From Lewinellaceae bacterium (GTDB lineage: Bacteria; Bacteroidota; Bacteroidia; Chitinophagales; Saprospiraceae), in NCBI GenBank assembly GCA_020636025.1, contig JACJYQ010000004.1, positions 533,115-597,114 on the forward strand: a stretch of DNA of 64,000 nucleotides. Direction: 5' to 3'. The stretch's first letter is position 1, and each line of letters opens with the position of its first letter. This document shows, piece by piece, positions 53,484-61,760 of the stretch. Under the pieces are notes generated by a model that was not told where the DNA came from, did no database searches, and saw nothing but the letters and a program-made list of their open reading frames with translations. The position numbers and the translations under genes were made by a program.

Positions 53484-54407
53484 TTAGTTTCCTGCCATTT
53501 TTAGAACCACATTACCCTTTTTTCTGCCTGTGTCTACATATTTATGGGCTTCAACTACCTGTTCCATTGGATATACTTTATCAATGACGGCATTCAAATG
53601 CTTGCTTTCAAAAAGCTCACGCAAAAACTCCAGATATTCGGTGCGTTCAGAAGCAATATCCATTCCTTCCACGGACAGGAACTTCCCATCAGGTTTTAAC
53701 AAAGAATTGCATTGTTTTTTACTGGTTTTCCCAACTGCATCTAAAATGATGTCGAATTTATCTGAAACCTTTGTAAAGTCCTCCTGGTCGTACAGAATGA
53801 TGCTGTCAGCTCCTAATCCTTGAGCAAGTTCCTTTCCTCTTGAGCTACAAAGAGCGGTGACATTTGCACCATAATGTTTGGCAATTTGTACAGCAGCCGT
53901 TCCAACAGAACCTGTCGCTCCATAAATTAGTACTTGTGGGTTATTTATTTCCTCAATACCTCCTTTTCTTAAGAAGTATATGGCCGTTTGCCCACCAAAG
54001 GGAAGAGCCGCTGCTTCTTCAAACGAAGCGTTTGCAGGTTTTTTCGTTATTACTTTCTTTTCGGGGATGCTCAGATACTCCGCATGACAACCCTGATTAA
54101 ATCCGGTAGCGCCATAAACCTCGTCACCCACTTTGAACCGGGTTACGGCATCTCCCACTTGTTCCACAATGCCTGAAAAAGTCGTACCCAATACCGGTTT
54201 TCGAGGCTTGTTAAATCCCAGCACAACTCGCATGACGATTTTCATTATTCCTTCCACCTTAAGCCCCCTAATCCTTACATCTCCCGTGTTGACAGAGGAG
54301 GCTATTGCTTTAACCAAAACTTCATCCTTGTTCGGCGACGGTTTTGACAAGTCCTTGATTGTCAGAACCTCCGGAGGCCCATACTTTGGGCATACCACTG
54401 CCTTCAT
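53484..54407 (-). CDS. Zinc-independent MDR family NAD(P)H oxidoreductase
   Basis: 307 residues from the Met at 54407 (MKAVVCPKYGPPEVLTIKDL), the usual start of quinone-oxidoreductase-like MDR proteins; a Met at 54428 is seven codons upstream. Nucleotide-binding fold with YGATGSVGTAAVQIAKHYGA (about 145-164); no structural or catalytic zinc ligands (no GHE, no Cys cluster). Probably a quinone or enone reductase. Followed by no close same-strand gene. Confidence 0.9.
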   Translation of the reverse strand: MKAVVCPKYGPPEVLTIKDLSKPSPNKDEVLVKAIASSVNTGDVRIRGLKVEGIMKIVMRVVLGFNKPRKPVLGTTFSGIVEQVGDAVTRFKVGDEVYGATGFNQGCHAEYLSIPEKKVITKKPANASFEEAAALPFGGQTAIYFLRKGGIEEINNPQVLIYGATGSVGTAAVQIAKHYGANVTALCSSRGKELAQGLGADSIILYDQEDFTKVSDKFDIILDAVGKTSKKQCNSLLKPDGKFLSVEGMDIASERTEYLEFLRELFESKHLNAVIDKVYPMEQVVEAHKYVDTGRKKGNVVLKMAGN

Positions 54408-54502
54408 TGTTGCATTTTGTTGAATCATCTCAAAAAATTGTTTAAATAATATTGGTTAAAATTGTTTTCACGGCTACCAAAAGAGCCAGTTTGGCCCTAA
54501 CA

Positions 54503-54727
54503 ATGACAATCACCTATCCTGCGCCAATGGCCGGAAAGATGCAAGAACTACTCCCAAAATATTTATCGGAAAAATCTGGTTTATTGAGGATTGTTTTCCA
54601 GTATAAAGGAGCAATGATGGCGAAATTAAGCAAATTAACCATTAAACCGAATGGGTTATGGAAATACCTCATGTCGTGGATGCAGAAACGATATCTGCCA
54701 GGAATTTTCTATAAGTCCGCCGTTTAG
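54503..54727 (+). CDS. Short unrecognised reading frame, possibly a gene remnant
   Basis: 75-codon frame from ATG at 54503 (open further left to about 54452). The protein (MTITYPAPMAGKMQELLPKY ..., ending KRYLPGIFYKSAV) is basic with no signal peptide. The C-terminal run WKYLMSWMQKRYLPGIFYK faintly resembles the end of short-chain dehydrogenases, but I cannot establish that. It may be a small gene, a decayed one or chance. Confidence 0.25.
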   Translation: MTITYPAPMAGKMQELLPKYLSEKSGLLRIVFQYKGAMMAKLSKLTIKPNGLWKYLMSWMQKRYLPGIFYKSAV

Positions 54728-54905
54728 GGTTGTTTATTATTGTCAACAGCATCAAATTTTTGATTTTTTAGACACAATCTGGACTAGCTACTTAATTACA
54801 TTTGGGGGGGGAGAAGTTTATTTAAACCCGGTGCTTTGAACAGAGAATATTTGCGAGTATTATTTCTATGTTTGTTCCTACTACCAATTAACCAACATCA
54901 GGTAT
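54728..54905. other. Intergenic stretch before the TIGR03032 gene
   Basis: With the doubtful frame at 54503 set aside, the whole gap 54408-54905 has no firm gene. TATGTTTG at 54867-54874 matches the -7 consensus and lies 31 bases before the next start codon, but the -33 box is not at standard spacing. An eight-G run sits near 54804. Confidence 0.4.
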
Positions 54906-55997
54906 ATGCAACACAAACCTTCAGAAACATCCCTGGCGCCTTTCAGCTGCCAGTATTCTGCACAAATACCCGAATTACTTAGCCGCTTGGGTTGTACGAT
55001 CGCCATCAGTACCTACCAGGCAGGCAAGCTGATTTTCCTTTCTGCCAAGGATGAAAACAGCCTTGTTCAACTACCAAGGACCTTTCCCAAGCCAATGGGA
55101 ATTGCCGAACATCCTACAAGCGGGCAATTGGCTCTCGCATGCAAGGATGAAGTGATCGTTTTTTCCAACTCGCTTGATCTGGCTCATCACTACCCGGCTG
55201 CTCCGGAAAAATACGATGCCCTGTACATGCCTCGCGTAACGTACCACACCGGGCCGCTGGACATTCATGATCTCTATTTTGGCAAAAATGGACAACTACT
55301 TGCCGTTAACACGCTTTTCTCCTGCATTGTAGCCATTGATGACCAATACAATTTCTCGCCAATTTGGAAACCACCCTTTATTGATCAGCTGGTTTCAGAG
55401 GATCGATGTCATTTGAATGGGCTGGCTCTTAAGGATGGTGTTCCTGCTTACGCTACAGCCTTTAACCAGGGCAATAGTTTTCAAAGCTGGCGGGAAAACA
55501 TAACCACTACAGGAGTGATTTTTGATCTGGAAAGCAATGAAACTGTTGTCACCGGCCTGGCCATGCCGCACTCACCACGCCTGTTTGACAATTCGCTTTA
55601 TGTGTTGCTTTCTGCCACCGGCGAACTTGTACGGGTTGATTTGAATAGCGGAAAATATGAGGTAGTGATTAAACTGGATGGCTTTGTTCGAGGGATGGAT
55701 TTATACAAAGATTATCTTTTTATTGGCTTGTCAAAATTGAGAAAAAATTCCTCTACCTTCGGCAAGTTAAATTTTGCAGAGAAAGCCAACGAAGCAGGTA
55801 TAGCCATTATCCATTTGCCAACCGGAGCCATGGTGGGAAAAATAACTTACCTCACATCTCTGGATGAAATTTATGATGTGCATATTTTAGGCAATAAAAT
55901 GAGGCCCAATATTCTGAATACCCTCAGCTCTGATTACAAACAGGGCCTGATGATACCGGAAGCTACTTTTTGGGCCAAACCCGAATTAAATCATTAA
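54906..55997 (+). CDS. TIGR03032 (DUF4915) family protein
   Basis: 363 residues, cytoplasmic by appearance. Hallmarks are AISTYQAGKLIFLSA near residue 34, PRTFPKPMGIA, HLNGLALKDGVPAYATAFN in the middle and GLAMPHSPRLFDNSLYVLLS. The pattern fits a beta-propeller. No function is established for the family. The next gene starts 15 bases downstream (FG-GAP repeat protein) and a third starts 13 bases after that (APS kinase fusion), so this looks like a three-gene transcript. Confidence 0.88.
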   Translation: MQHKPSETSLAPFSCQYSAQIPELLSRLGCTIAISTYQAGKLIFLSAKDENSLVQLPRTFPKPMGIAEHPTSGQLALACKDEVIVFSNSLDLAHHYPAAPEKYDALYMPRVTYHTGPLDIHDLYFGKNGQLLAVNTLFSCIVAIDDQYNFSPIWKPPFIDQLVSEDRCHLNGLALKDGVPAYATAFNQGNSFQSWRENITTTGVIFDLESNETVVTGLAMPHSPRLFDNSLYVLLSATGELVRVDLNSGKYEVVIKLDGFVRGMDLYKDYLFIGLSKLRKNSSTFGKLNFAEKANEAGIAIIHLPTGAMVGKITYLTSLDEIYDVHILGNKMRPNILNTLSSDYKQGLMIPEATFWAKPELNH

Positions 55998-56012
55998 TAA
56001 ACTTACTCCAAT

Positions 56013-57323
56013 ATGACTCCACGTTTTTACGCAAAAAAGCAACGGCAACTTCGCCGACTGGTGAAAAGGTTTAACGCCCTCTTGCAACAACAACAGGCAA
56101 ATGCTATTCGAGAACTCGAAGCCTTAAAAAGGAAAATCAAAGCACTGGTTCGGGAACTTTCACTTGTTTTGTCTCCCTTTCAACTGAAAAAAATCCTGGG
56201 TTCGGCAGCAGTCCTACTTGGGATATCATCCCTTACGCCTGCCAATGCACAAATGTTTGGTCCGGCACAGCAAAATCCATTTGGACTTACATCACTCACC
56301 TCCTATCTTGCATTCCCAACATTTGCAGATCTTGACAAAGATGGCGATTTGGATCTGGTGGTTGGTGAATACAATGGTAAGATAGACTATTTTAAAAACA
56401 CCGGCACCGCCACTAGTCCTCAATTCGCAGCTCATCAGACCAATCCCTTTGGGCTAAGCACAGCAATTGGTTTTGCCATTCCGACACTGGCCGATCTGGA
56501 CAATGATGGCGACCTGGATCTGTTGGTTGGTGAGTACTATGCCAATTTCAAGTATTACCAAAATATCGGGACTCCAACAAATCCCCAATTCACGGCTCCA
56601 CTGACTAATCCGTTTGGATTGACACAAGTGTATTACATCGGCAGCCCAACCTTTGTTGACCTGGATAAAGACGGCGACCTGGATTTATTTGTAGGTGAAT
56701 ATTATGGCAATTTTCAATATTTTGAAAATACTGGGAGCGCCAGTAACCCACAGTTTGCAGCTCCACAAAAAAATCCTTTCGGATTAACCGGCATCAATGG
56801 CTACATTGGCTTTCCAGTTTTTGCAGATTTAGACAAGGACGGCGATCTCGATCTGCTTGTTGGCGAGTATTATGGCAACATGGAATATTTTGAAAACACC
56901 GGCACTGCCAACAACCCACAATTTGCAGCGTCATTAACAAATCCATTTGGGCTGACCCAGACCGACTATTTTGCCATTCCTGCATTTGCGGACCTTGACA
57001 AGGATGGCGATATGGATCTGTTGGTTGGTGAATATTACGCCACATTCAAGTACTTCGAAAATATAAGCTCGGTTGGCACCCAGGAAAAGATGCTCAATGC
57101 AGACATCCTGCTCAGTCCAAATCCGGCAAACGACTTCCTTGATATCAAAACAGATACCCGTTTCAAAACTATTCAGGCATTTGATGCCCAGGGGAAATTG
57201 ATTCAGACGTTTAATGATAATCCGTCAAGGATCAACATTGAACAGTGGTCAAGCGGTTACTACCTTTTGAAATTTATAGATTCCGATGGGTATTTTGCAA
57301 GCAGAAAAGTGGTAAAAGAGTAG
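56013..57323 (+). CDS. FG-GAP/VCBS repeat T9SS protein with extended signal peptide
   Basis: 436 residues. Unusual N-terminus: 60 basic, helical residues (MTPRFYAKKQRQLRRLVKRF ...) precede the hydrophobic core (ILGSAAVLLGISSLTP) and the cleavage site ANA|Q at about residue 79. Then five tandem repeats of about 58 residues, each with NPFGL, FADLDKDGDLDL and VGEYY...YF.N (about 86-355), where DxDxDGDxD loops should bind calcium, and a type A sorting domain (SPNPANDFLDIKTDT ... ASRKVVKE). The repeats probably form a propeller. Placed between the TIGR03032 and APS-kinase fusion genes. Confidence 0.88.
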   Translation: MTPRFYAKKQRQLRRLVKRFNALLQQQQANAIRELEALKRKIKALVRELSLVLSPFQLKKILGSAAVLLGISSLTPANAQMFGPAQQNPFGLTSLTSYLAFPTFADLDKDGDLDLVVGEYNGKIDYFKNTGTATSPQFAAHQTNPFGLSTAIGFAIPTLADLDNDGDLDLLVGEYYANFKYYQNIGTPTNPQFTAPLTNPFGLTQVYYIGSPTFVDLDKDGDLDLFVGEYYGNFQYFENTGSASNPQFAAPQKNPFGLTGINGYIGFPVFADLDKDGDLDLLVGEYYGNMEYFENTGTANNPQFAASLTNPFGLTQTDYFAIPAFADLDKDGDMDLLVGEYYATFKYFENISSVGTQEKMLNADILLSPNPANDFLDIKTDTRFKTIQAFDAQGKLIQTFNDNPSRINIEQWSSGYYLLKFIDSDGYFASRKVVKE

Positions 57324-57336
57324 TCTCCCCAGCAGC

Positions 57337-58287
57337 ATGTTATTGATCCAATTAACCGGGCTTTCCGGCGCCGGCAAATCTACCCTGGCAGCTGCTGCCA
57401 GGGAGAAGCTGCTGGCGTTAGGGCATAAGGTAGAAGTGATTGATGGAGATGTTTACCGCAGCCATATTTGCCGTGACCTGGGCTTTTCCAAAGCCGACAG
57501 GATGGAGAACATCCGGCGACTGGGCTTTATTGGTCTTACCCTGGCCAAACAGGGTGTGATCACTTTTCTGGCAGCCATTAGTCCGTATGAAGAAGTCCGC
57601 CATGCCATACAAACGGAAAGCGACCTCGTAAAAACAGTATTCCTGTCTTGTCCCATTGATGCCTTAATTGAACATGATGTAAAGGGATTGTATAAGCGCG
57701 CCCTTCTCCCGGAAAACCACCCGGAGCATCTGCAAAATTTCACAGGCATCAGCGCGCCTTATGAGATACCGGCAACCCCAGATCTCGTACTACACACACA
57801 CCAGGAATCGGCACAATCATCCTTGCAAAAGTTGCTGGATTTTGTATTAGGCCAATTACATTCGTTGGAAAAACAGGGTCCTGTTGTTGTGCCAAAAGCC
57901 ATGTTTATAGGACGCTGGCAACCTTTTCACAACGGACACAAGTGGTTAATAGACAATAAATTAAAACAAGGAATTCCGGTACTTATTGCCGTTCGGAATC
58001 TTCCAAGAGATGAGCAGAATCCATTTACCACAGAGCAAACCATTACCATGCTCCGTAGTATATATCAAGAGCAGGATGTGGAAGTAATGGCCATTCCAGA
58101 TATTGAAAGTGTGAATTATGGACGACTCGTTGGATATGAAGTTAATTGCTTTGATCCTCCTTCAAATGTAGGTGCTATTTCTGCCACGGACATCAGAGAT
58201 CAGATCAGACAAAACAAAACCGGATGGAAGCAATACGTTGATTCGCGAATTCATGCATTAGTAGAACAATTTCTGAGCAATGGCTAA
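57337..58287 (+). CDS. Adenylylsulfate kinase fused to HxGH-type nucleotidyltransferase
   Basis: 316 residues in two parts. Residues 1-175 are an APS kinase (CysC-like): P-loop GLSGAGKST (8-16), DGD (37-39), LGFSKADRMENIRRLGF, KGLYKRA and FTGISAPYEIP. Residues 186-316 are a compact cytidylyltransferase-like domain with IGRWQPFHNGH (HNGH 198-201), RNLPRDEQNPF and ISATDIR (281-287), closest in style to nicotinamide-nucleotide/pantetheine adenylyltransferases. It is much smaller than ATP sulfurylase, yet the order (kinase then HxGH domain) copies animal PAPS synthetase. Whether the second half makes APS or another nucleotide-linked donor is unknown. Last gene of the group. Confidence 0.88.
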   Translation: MLLIQLTGLSGAGKSTLAAAAREKLLALGHKVEVIDGDVYRSHICRDLGFSKADRMENIRRLGFIGLTLAKQGVITFLAAISPYEEVRHAIQTESDLVKTVFLSCPIDALIEHDVKGLYKRALLPENHPEHLQNFTGISAPYEIPATPDLVLHTHQESAQSSLQKLLDFVLGQLHSLEKQGPVVVPKAMFIGRWQPFHNGHKWLIDNKLKQGIPVLIAVRNLPRDEQNPFTTEQTITMLRSIYQEQDVEVMAIPDIESVNYGRLVGYEVNCFDPPSNVGAISATDIRDQIRQNKTGWKQYVDSRIHALVEQFLSNG

Positions 58288-58414
58288 GCGGTAAAGTTGC
58301 CCTACACGCTTTGCATATTTTTGAAATAACGGGGCAGCAAAAAACTGATTATGAGGCTCTTGCCAGGAGAAAGTGAGGAAAACCGACATGGTAGGTCAAT
58401 TCCGGCATCTTAAG

Positions 58415-58422
58415 TACCTTTG
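58415..58422 (+). promoter_or_regulatory. Putative -7 element upstream of the DUF4440 gene
   Basis: TACCTTTG matches TAnnTTTG, 43 bases before the start codon at 58466. No -33 box at the usual distance. Confidence 0.35.
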
Positions 58423-58465
58423 CAATCCAAAAGATTTGCAAGTAAACCATTTAACAACATTTATA

Positions 58466-58921
58466 ATGAGAAAATTCATTCAAGTCAGTCTGGCCCTTGT
58501 TGCCGTATTTGCCATAACTGCCAGCAAGGCTTCTGCGCAGGATATAGAAAAAGAAATTTCAACTTTTGCCGCTGAATGGCAAACCGCTTTTAATGCTGGC
58601 AATTCAGAAGCATTGTCTCAAATGTACACCCGGGATGTATTGGTGTTGAATGCTGATGGCTCAACGGCCAACCTGACTAATGAACAAATTGCCGCTCAAT
58701 TCGAGCAGGATTTCAAAAATGCCAAGTCAAGCATGGAAATATCCCTGGATCGCATGATGGCTGCGCCAGGTGGCAAAGTGAAGGTTTTTGGACATTTTAA
58801 CAGAGTTGACACTGACCTCAAATCCGGGAAAAGCACCGAATCTACCGGAAGCTTTGAGCATGTGGTAATCAAATTCCGCAGCGGCTGGAAATTGTGCGAA
58901 CTAAAGCTAATTCAAAACTAA
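58466..58921 (+). CDS. Exported SnoaL/DUF4440-like protein
   Basis: 151 residues from the Met at 58466 (MRKFIQVSLALVAVFAITAS), giving a signal peptide ending KASAQ; an upstream start at 58373 would hide it. The mature part is one NTF2-like cone fold (FAAEWQTAFNAGNSEALSQM, MYTRDVLVLNADGS, GHFNRVDTDLKSGK, VIKFRSGWKLCELKLIQN), the DUF4440/SnoaL-like type. Probably periplasmic; binding role or small-molecule enzyme activity is unknown. Confidence 0.82.
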   Translation: MRKFIQVSLALVAVFAITASKASAQDIEKEISTFAAEWQTAFNAGNSEALSQMYTRDVLVLNADGSTANLTNEQIAAQFEQDFKNAKSSMEISLDRMMAAPGGKVKVFGHFNRVDTDLKSGKSTESTGSFEHVVIKFRSGWKLCELKLIQN

Positions 58922-58932
58922 TAACTTTAAAT

Positions 58933-59028
58933 GGTTAATGGTTAATGGTTAGTGGTTAGTGGTTAGTGGTTAATGGTTAATGGTTAATGAAACAATATAG
59001 ATTAACCGTTAACCATTAACCGTTAACC
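58933..59028. repeat. 7-bp tandem repeat with facing inverted copies
   Basis: Eight units of GGTTAAT or GGTTAGT (58933-58988) face four inverted units (ATTAACC/GTTAACC, 59001-59028) across a 12-base loop. It separates two convergent genes and would form a long hairpin with several registers, usable as a terminator on both strands. Confidence 0.75.
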
Positions 59029-59032
59029 ACTA

Positions 59033-59695
59033 TTACAATTCCACTAATCCTCCCTGGATGGCGTACACCACAAGTCCGGCTGTATTGCGGCATCCGAGTT
59101 TCGACAATAAATTATTGCGATGTCCTTCCACTGTTCGGCTGCTGATGAACAGTTTTTCTGCGATTTCCTGATTGGTGAATTCCGAACATATTAATTGAAG
59201 CACCTCTTTTTCGCGGTTGGTTAATTCCACCTCAAATCCCCGCTGAGGTTTTGGCGCCGTTTTCCCCATGATGTTTTCCCTGATGACTTCCATGACCATG
59301 TTGTTGTAATAGAAGCCCTTCTCACGCACTTTTCTGATGGTTTCCACTACTTCATCAGGATGGGCATTTTTACCCAAATAGGCTGCGGCGCCGATCTCGA
59401 TCATATTGATGATAAAGGCTTTGCTCACGTGTGAAGAAATTACCACGATCATACTGGAGGGAAATTCCTTTCTGATGATCTCTGCTGCCGCAATGCCACC
59501 CATTCCGGGCATTTTCAGATCAAGCAGGATCACATCCGGCAGTTCATCCGATTCCCGAATTTTAGACAATAAATCTTCTCCGCTTTCCGCTTCAAACAAT
59601 ATGGCAATGTCCTCATAATCTTCTAGAATCAGGCGCATCCCTCTTCGAAACAGCGCTTCGTCATCGGTCAGTGCGATTAGTATTTTTGAATTCAT
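59033..59695 (-). CDS. NarL/FixJ-type response regulator
   Basis: 220 residues from the Met at 59695 (MNSKILIALTDDEALFRRGM). Receiver with D11-D12, phospho-acceptor D59 (VILLDLKMPGMGG) and a conserved Lys in YLGKNAHPD; C-terminal LuxR HTH (LTNREKEVLQLICSEFTNQE, then SSRTVEGHRNNLLSKLG). Follows its kinase by 31 bases; complete and likely functional. Downstream targets unknown. Confidence 0.93.
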   Translation of the reverse strand: MNSKILIALTDDEALFRRGMRLILEDYEDIAILFEAESGEDLLSKIRESDELPDVILLDLKMPGMGGIAAAEIIRKEFPSSMIVVISSHVSKAFIINMIEIGAAAYLGKNAHPDEVVETIRKVREKGFYYNNMVMEVIRENIMGKTAPKPQRGFEVELTNREKEVLQLICSEFTNQEIAEKLFISSRTVEGHRNNLLSKLGCRNTAGLVVYAIQGGLVEL

Positions 59696-59726
59696 GGTTG
59701 TGAAACTTGCTTTGAACATTTGATTA

Positions 59727-60527
59727 TCAAGCTGCAGCAGGCAAGGTAAACTCCATTTCAAAGCCCTTGCCCGGAGCGGTGTGCATGTTTGTGTGTGCCT
59801 GGATCATTTTTGCCCGGTTTTCTACATTTTTCAGGCCCAGTCCTCTTGATATGGTTTTATCGGGTTTGAAACCAACGCCATTATCCCGATAAGATAGTTT
59901 CAGCAAATCATCTTGTTTGCTTAGATCAATCTGTATCGTGTCGGCTTTGGAGTATTTAAGTGAGTTATTGGCCAACTCCTGCACCACTCTGAAAAGATTG
60001 AGTTCCGTATTGACATCTCCAATTTCTGCTCTGGTGACTGAATAATTGAACTCCACAGCCACTTTTCCCGTTTTTCGAATCTGATCACAAAGCTCATTCA
60101 ATGCAACCAAAAGTCCAAAACCTTCCAGTGTGGGCGGAACCAGTTCGTGTGAAATCCTTCGGGCAGTTTCCAGGGTGATGTTGATGAGGCCGTCAATTTC
60201 AATGCACATATCGGAGTAGTCCGGAGTCTTTATTTGTGTTCGCTGAAGTCGGTGAAAGGTGAGGTGTAGTACGCCCAGTTTGGAGCAAACATCATCGTGT
60301 AGTTGGGCGGCAATACGCTGCCTTTCAGCTTCCTGAACCACCAGGTTGCCTTCTAGCAATTCCTGTTGGTGTTGCAGTTGCAGGGTTTGGGCTTCCATGC
60401 GCTGTGTAAGAATTTTCCTTTTAGCCTGAATGGAATAAGAAACCATTACCAAAGCCAATGCAACCATAATCAGAACTCCTACAGCTGTAAAGAGGATAAT
60501 TTCCGAGGACGATAAATTACTTTCCAT
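59727..60527 (-). CDS. NarX/DegS-type sensor histidine kinase
   Basis: 266 residues from the Met at 60527 (MESNLSSSEIILFTAVGV); an upstream Met at 60584 adds nineteen residues overlapping the previous gene further. One membrane helix (about 9-30), a coiled segment, HisKA_3 with H77 (QRIAAQLHDDVCSKL) and an HATPase_c domain (VVQELANNSLKYSKA, SYRDNGVGFKP, SRGLGLKNVENRAKM). No sensor domain, so input may come from the membrane protein encoded just upstream. Partner of the NarL-type regulator. Confidence 0.92.
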   Translation of the reverse strand: MESNLSSSEIILFTAVGVLIMVALALVMVSYSIQAKRKILTQRMEAQTLQLQHQQELLEGNLVVQEAERQRIAAQLHDDVCSKLGVLHLTFHRLQRTQIKTPDYSDMCIEIDGLINITLETARRISHELVPPTLEGFGLLVALNELCDQIRKTGKVAVEFNYSVTRAEIGDVNTELNLFRVVQELANNSLKYSKADTIQIDLSKQDDLLKLSYRDNGVGFKPDKTISRGLGLKNVENRAKMIQAHTNMHTAPGKGFEMEFTLPAAA

Positions 60528-61159
60528 AGGCTTATTAAAAGTATTATTTGAAAAATGAGGTTCAATACAACGTTTACCTGCCACAAAACGAGTAATGCTC
60601 CGCCCGTTTCCAGTTCGAACTGACTGGACATGAAGATAAATATGCTGCCTGAGTAATAAATCAGCACACCGGCATTAAAAAGCCTGAGTGCCTTTCCATA
60701 AAAAGGTTCAGGCTCATCCAGGTCACTGAAGGCAAATGCATAATCGAGTGCAAACAGTATCACCACAATATTCACCAGTGTTTTGGAATATGAATTAAAT
60801 TCAAAAATTCCCTGTAAAAAGGCGGTGTTTAAAATGATCAGGATGATTCCACTGGTTAAAAACAGCAAAAAATGCCTGGAAAAAAGTGAACGTTTGCTGA
60901 GTATCATCCGGTAAAAAAAGGAGAACAATACGAACTCTCCCAAAGTGTATAAATGGAGCAAGGGCAGGTTTTGCTTATAAAAGTACCCACAAAGCCTTGC
61001 GGCAATTTCTATGCAAACATTAAAAATGGCATACGCAACCAATATCCTGAAAGGCGGTGGCAAGCGACGCCAATACCTAAGCCCCAGAGAGCAGGACAAC
61101 AAAAGAACACAAAGCGGCAGCGTGGCTATGTCATATACTTGTTTCCAGAATTCATGCAT
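60479..61159 (-). CDS. Polytopic membrane protein, unknown function
   Basis: 226 residues with about seven hydrophobic segments (near 12-27, 37-55, 65-85, 95-115, 121-140, 162-180, 185-210). I do not recognise a family. Its 3' end overlaps the kinase gene by 49 bases and the preceding gene ends six bases before its start, so it belongs to the same transcript. A membrane sensor or transmitter for the domain-poor kinase is an attractive inference, without direct proof. Confidence 0.72.
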   Translation of the reverse strand: MHEFWKQVYDIATLPLCVLLLSCSLGLRYWRRLPPPFRILVAYAIFNVCIEIAARLCGYFYKQNLPLLHLYTLGEFVLFSFFYRMILSKRSLFSRHFLLFLTSGIILIILNTAFLQGIFEFNSYSKTLVNIVVILFALDYAFAFSDLDEPEPFYGKALRLFNAGVLIYYSGSIFIFMSSQFELETGGALLVLWQVNVVLNLIFQIILLISLWKVIYRPRKLSSLQL

Positions 61160-61165
61160 ACAAAA

Positions 61166-61606
61166 TCAGTTGTCGCAATAATTCGGACATGGTTTGGTAA
61201 AGTCGTAATAACGCATTTTTTCATGCTGATCAATCACTTGAAAAATCATGGTGATGGCCGTATCTCTTATCGCCAGCATACCCAAAACATTGGTACCCGG
61301 TTTGATGGTTTCAATGATATCCAGCATGTCTACGGTTGGTATGTTGAATCCTTTGGCTACATATTTGGCATCACCGGTTAGGTCCTGGCTGTTGTTGATG
61401 GCCACTATGAACTCGGCACGCAGCGTGTCCCAGGCAAGCATCTCTGCGGCAGCCTGTGTTGAATCAATTTCATTCGGCAATTCGCTTGGACCACCTGTCT
61501 GACCAGAATTTGTTTGGCTGTTTGAATTACTAAAAAATTGCAGATAGATGGCTCCGCATACAGCCAGGACAAAAAGCAGGGTCCAATAGTTAGTTTTCCA
61601 ATTCAT
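61166..61606 (-). CDS. Membrane-anchored small protein, unknown function
   Basis: 146 residues with one N-terminal membrane helix (about 8-25; YWTLLFVLAVCGAIYLQFF), a short Ser/Asn-rich linker and an extracytoplasmic domain of about 110 residues (EMLAWDTLRAEFIVAINNSQ, IKPGTNVLGMLAIRDTAITM), ending with two Cys (CPNYCDN). No family recognised. First gene of the four-gene NarX/NarL transcript. Confidence 0.72.
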   Translation of the reverse strand: MNWKTNYWTLLFVLAVCGAIYLQFFSNSNSQTNSGQTGGPSELPNEIDSTQAAAEMLAWDTLRAEFIVAINNSQDLTGDAKYVAKGFNIPTVDMLDIIETIKPGTNVLGMLAIRDTAITMIFQVIDQHEKMRYYDFTKPCPNYCDN

Positions 61607-61760
61607 GAGTCAATAAGCTTGGTTAATTATTCGTTTCTGAGCTAAAAGTAGCCAATGGAACCTTTATCTGACAATAGATTTTAATGTAAACTGAATAATC
61701 AGGTAAAAAAACCGACAACCGCCGCGTATTTATACCTGATCACCAAACCCAATTGAATGC

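Noticed and set aside
58933..59028. Possible CRISPR array
   Set aside because: Units are 7 bp and contiguous, without spacers; no cas genes in the window.
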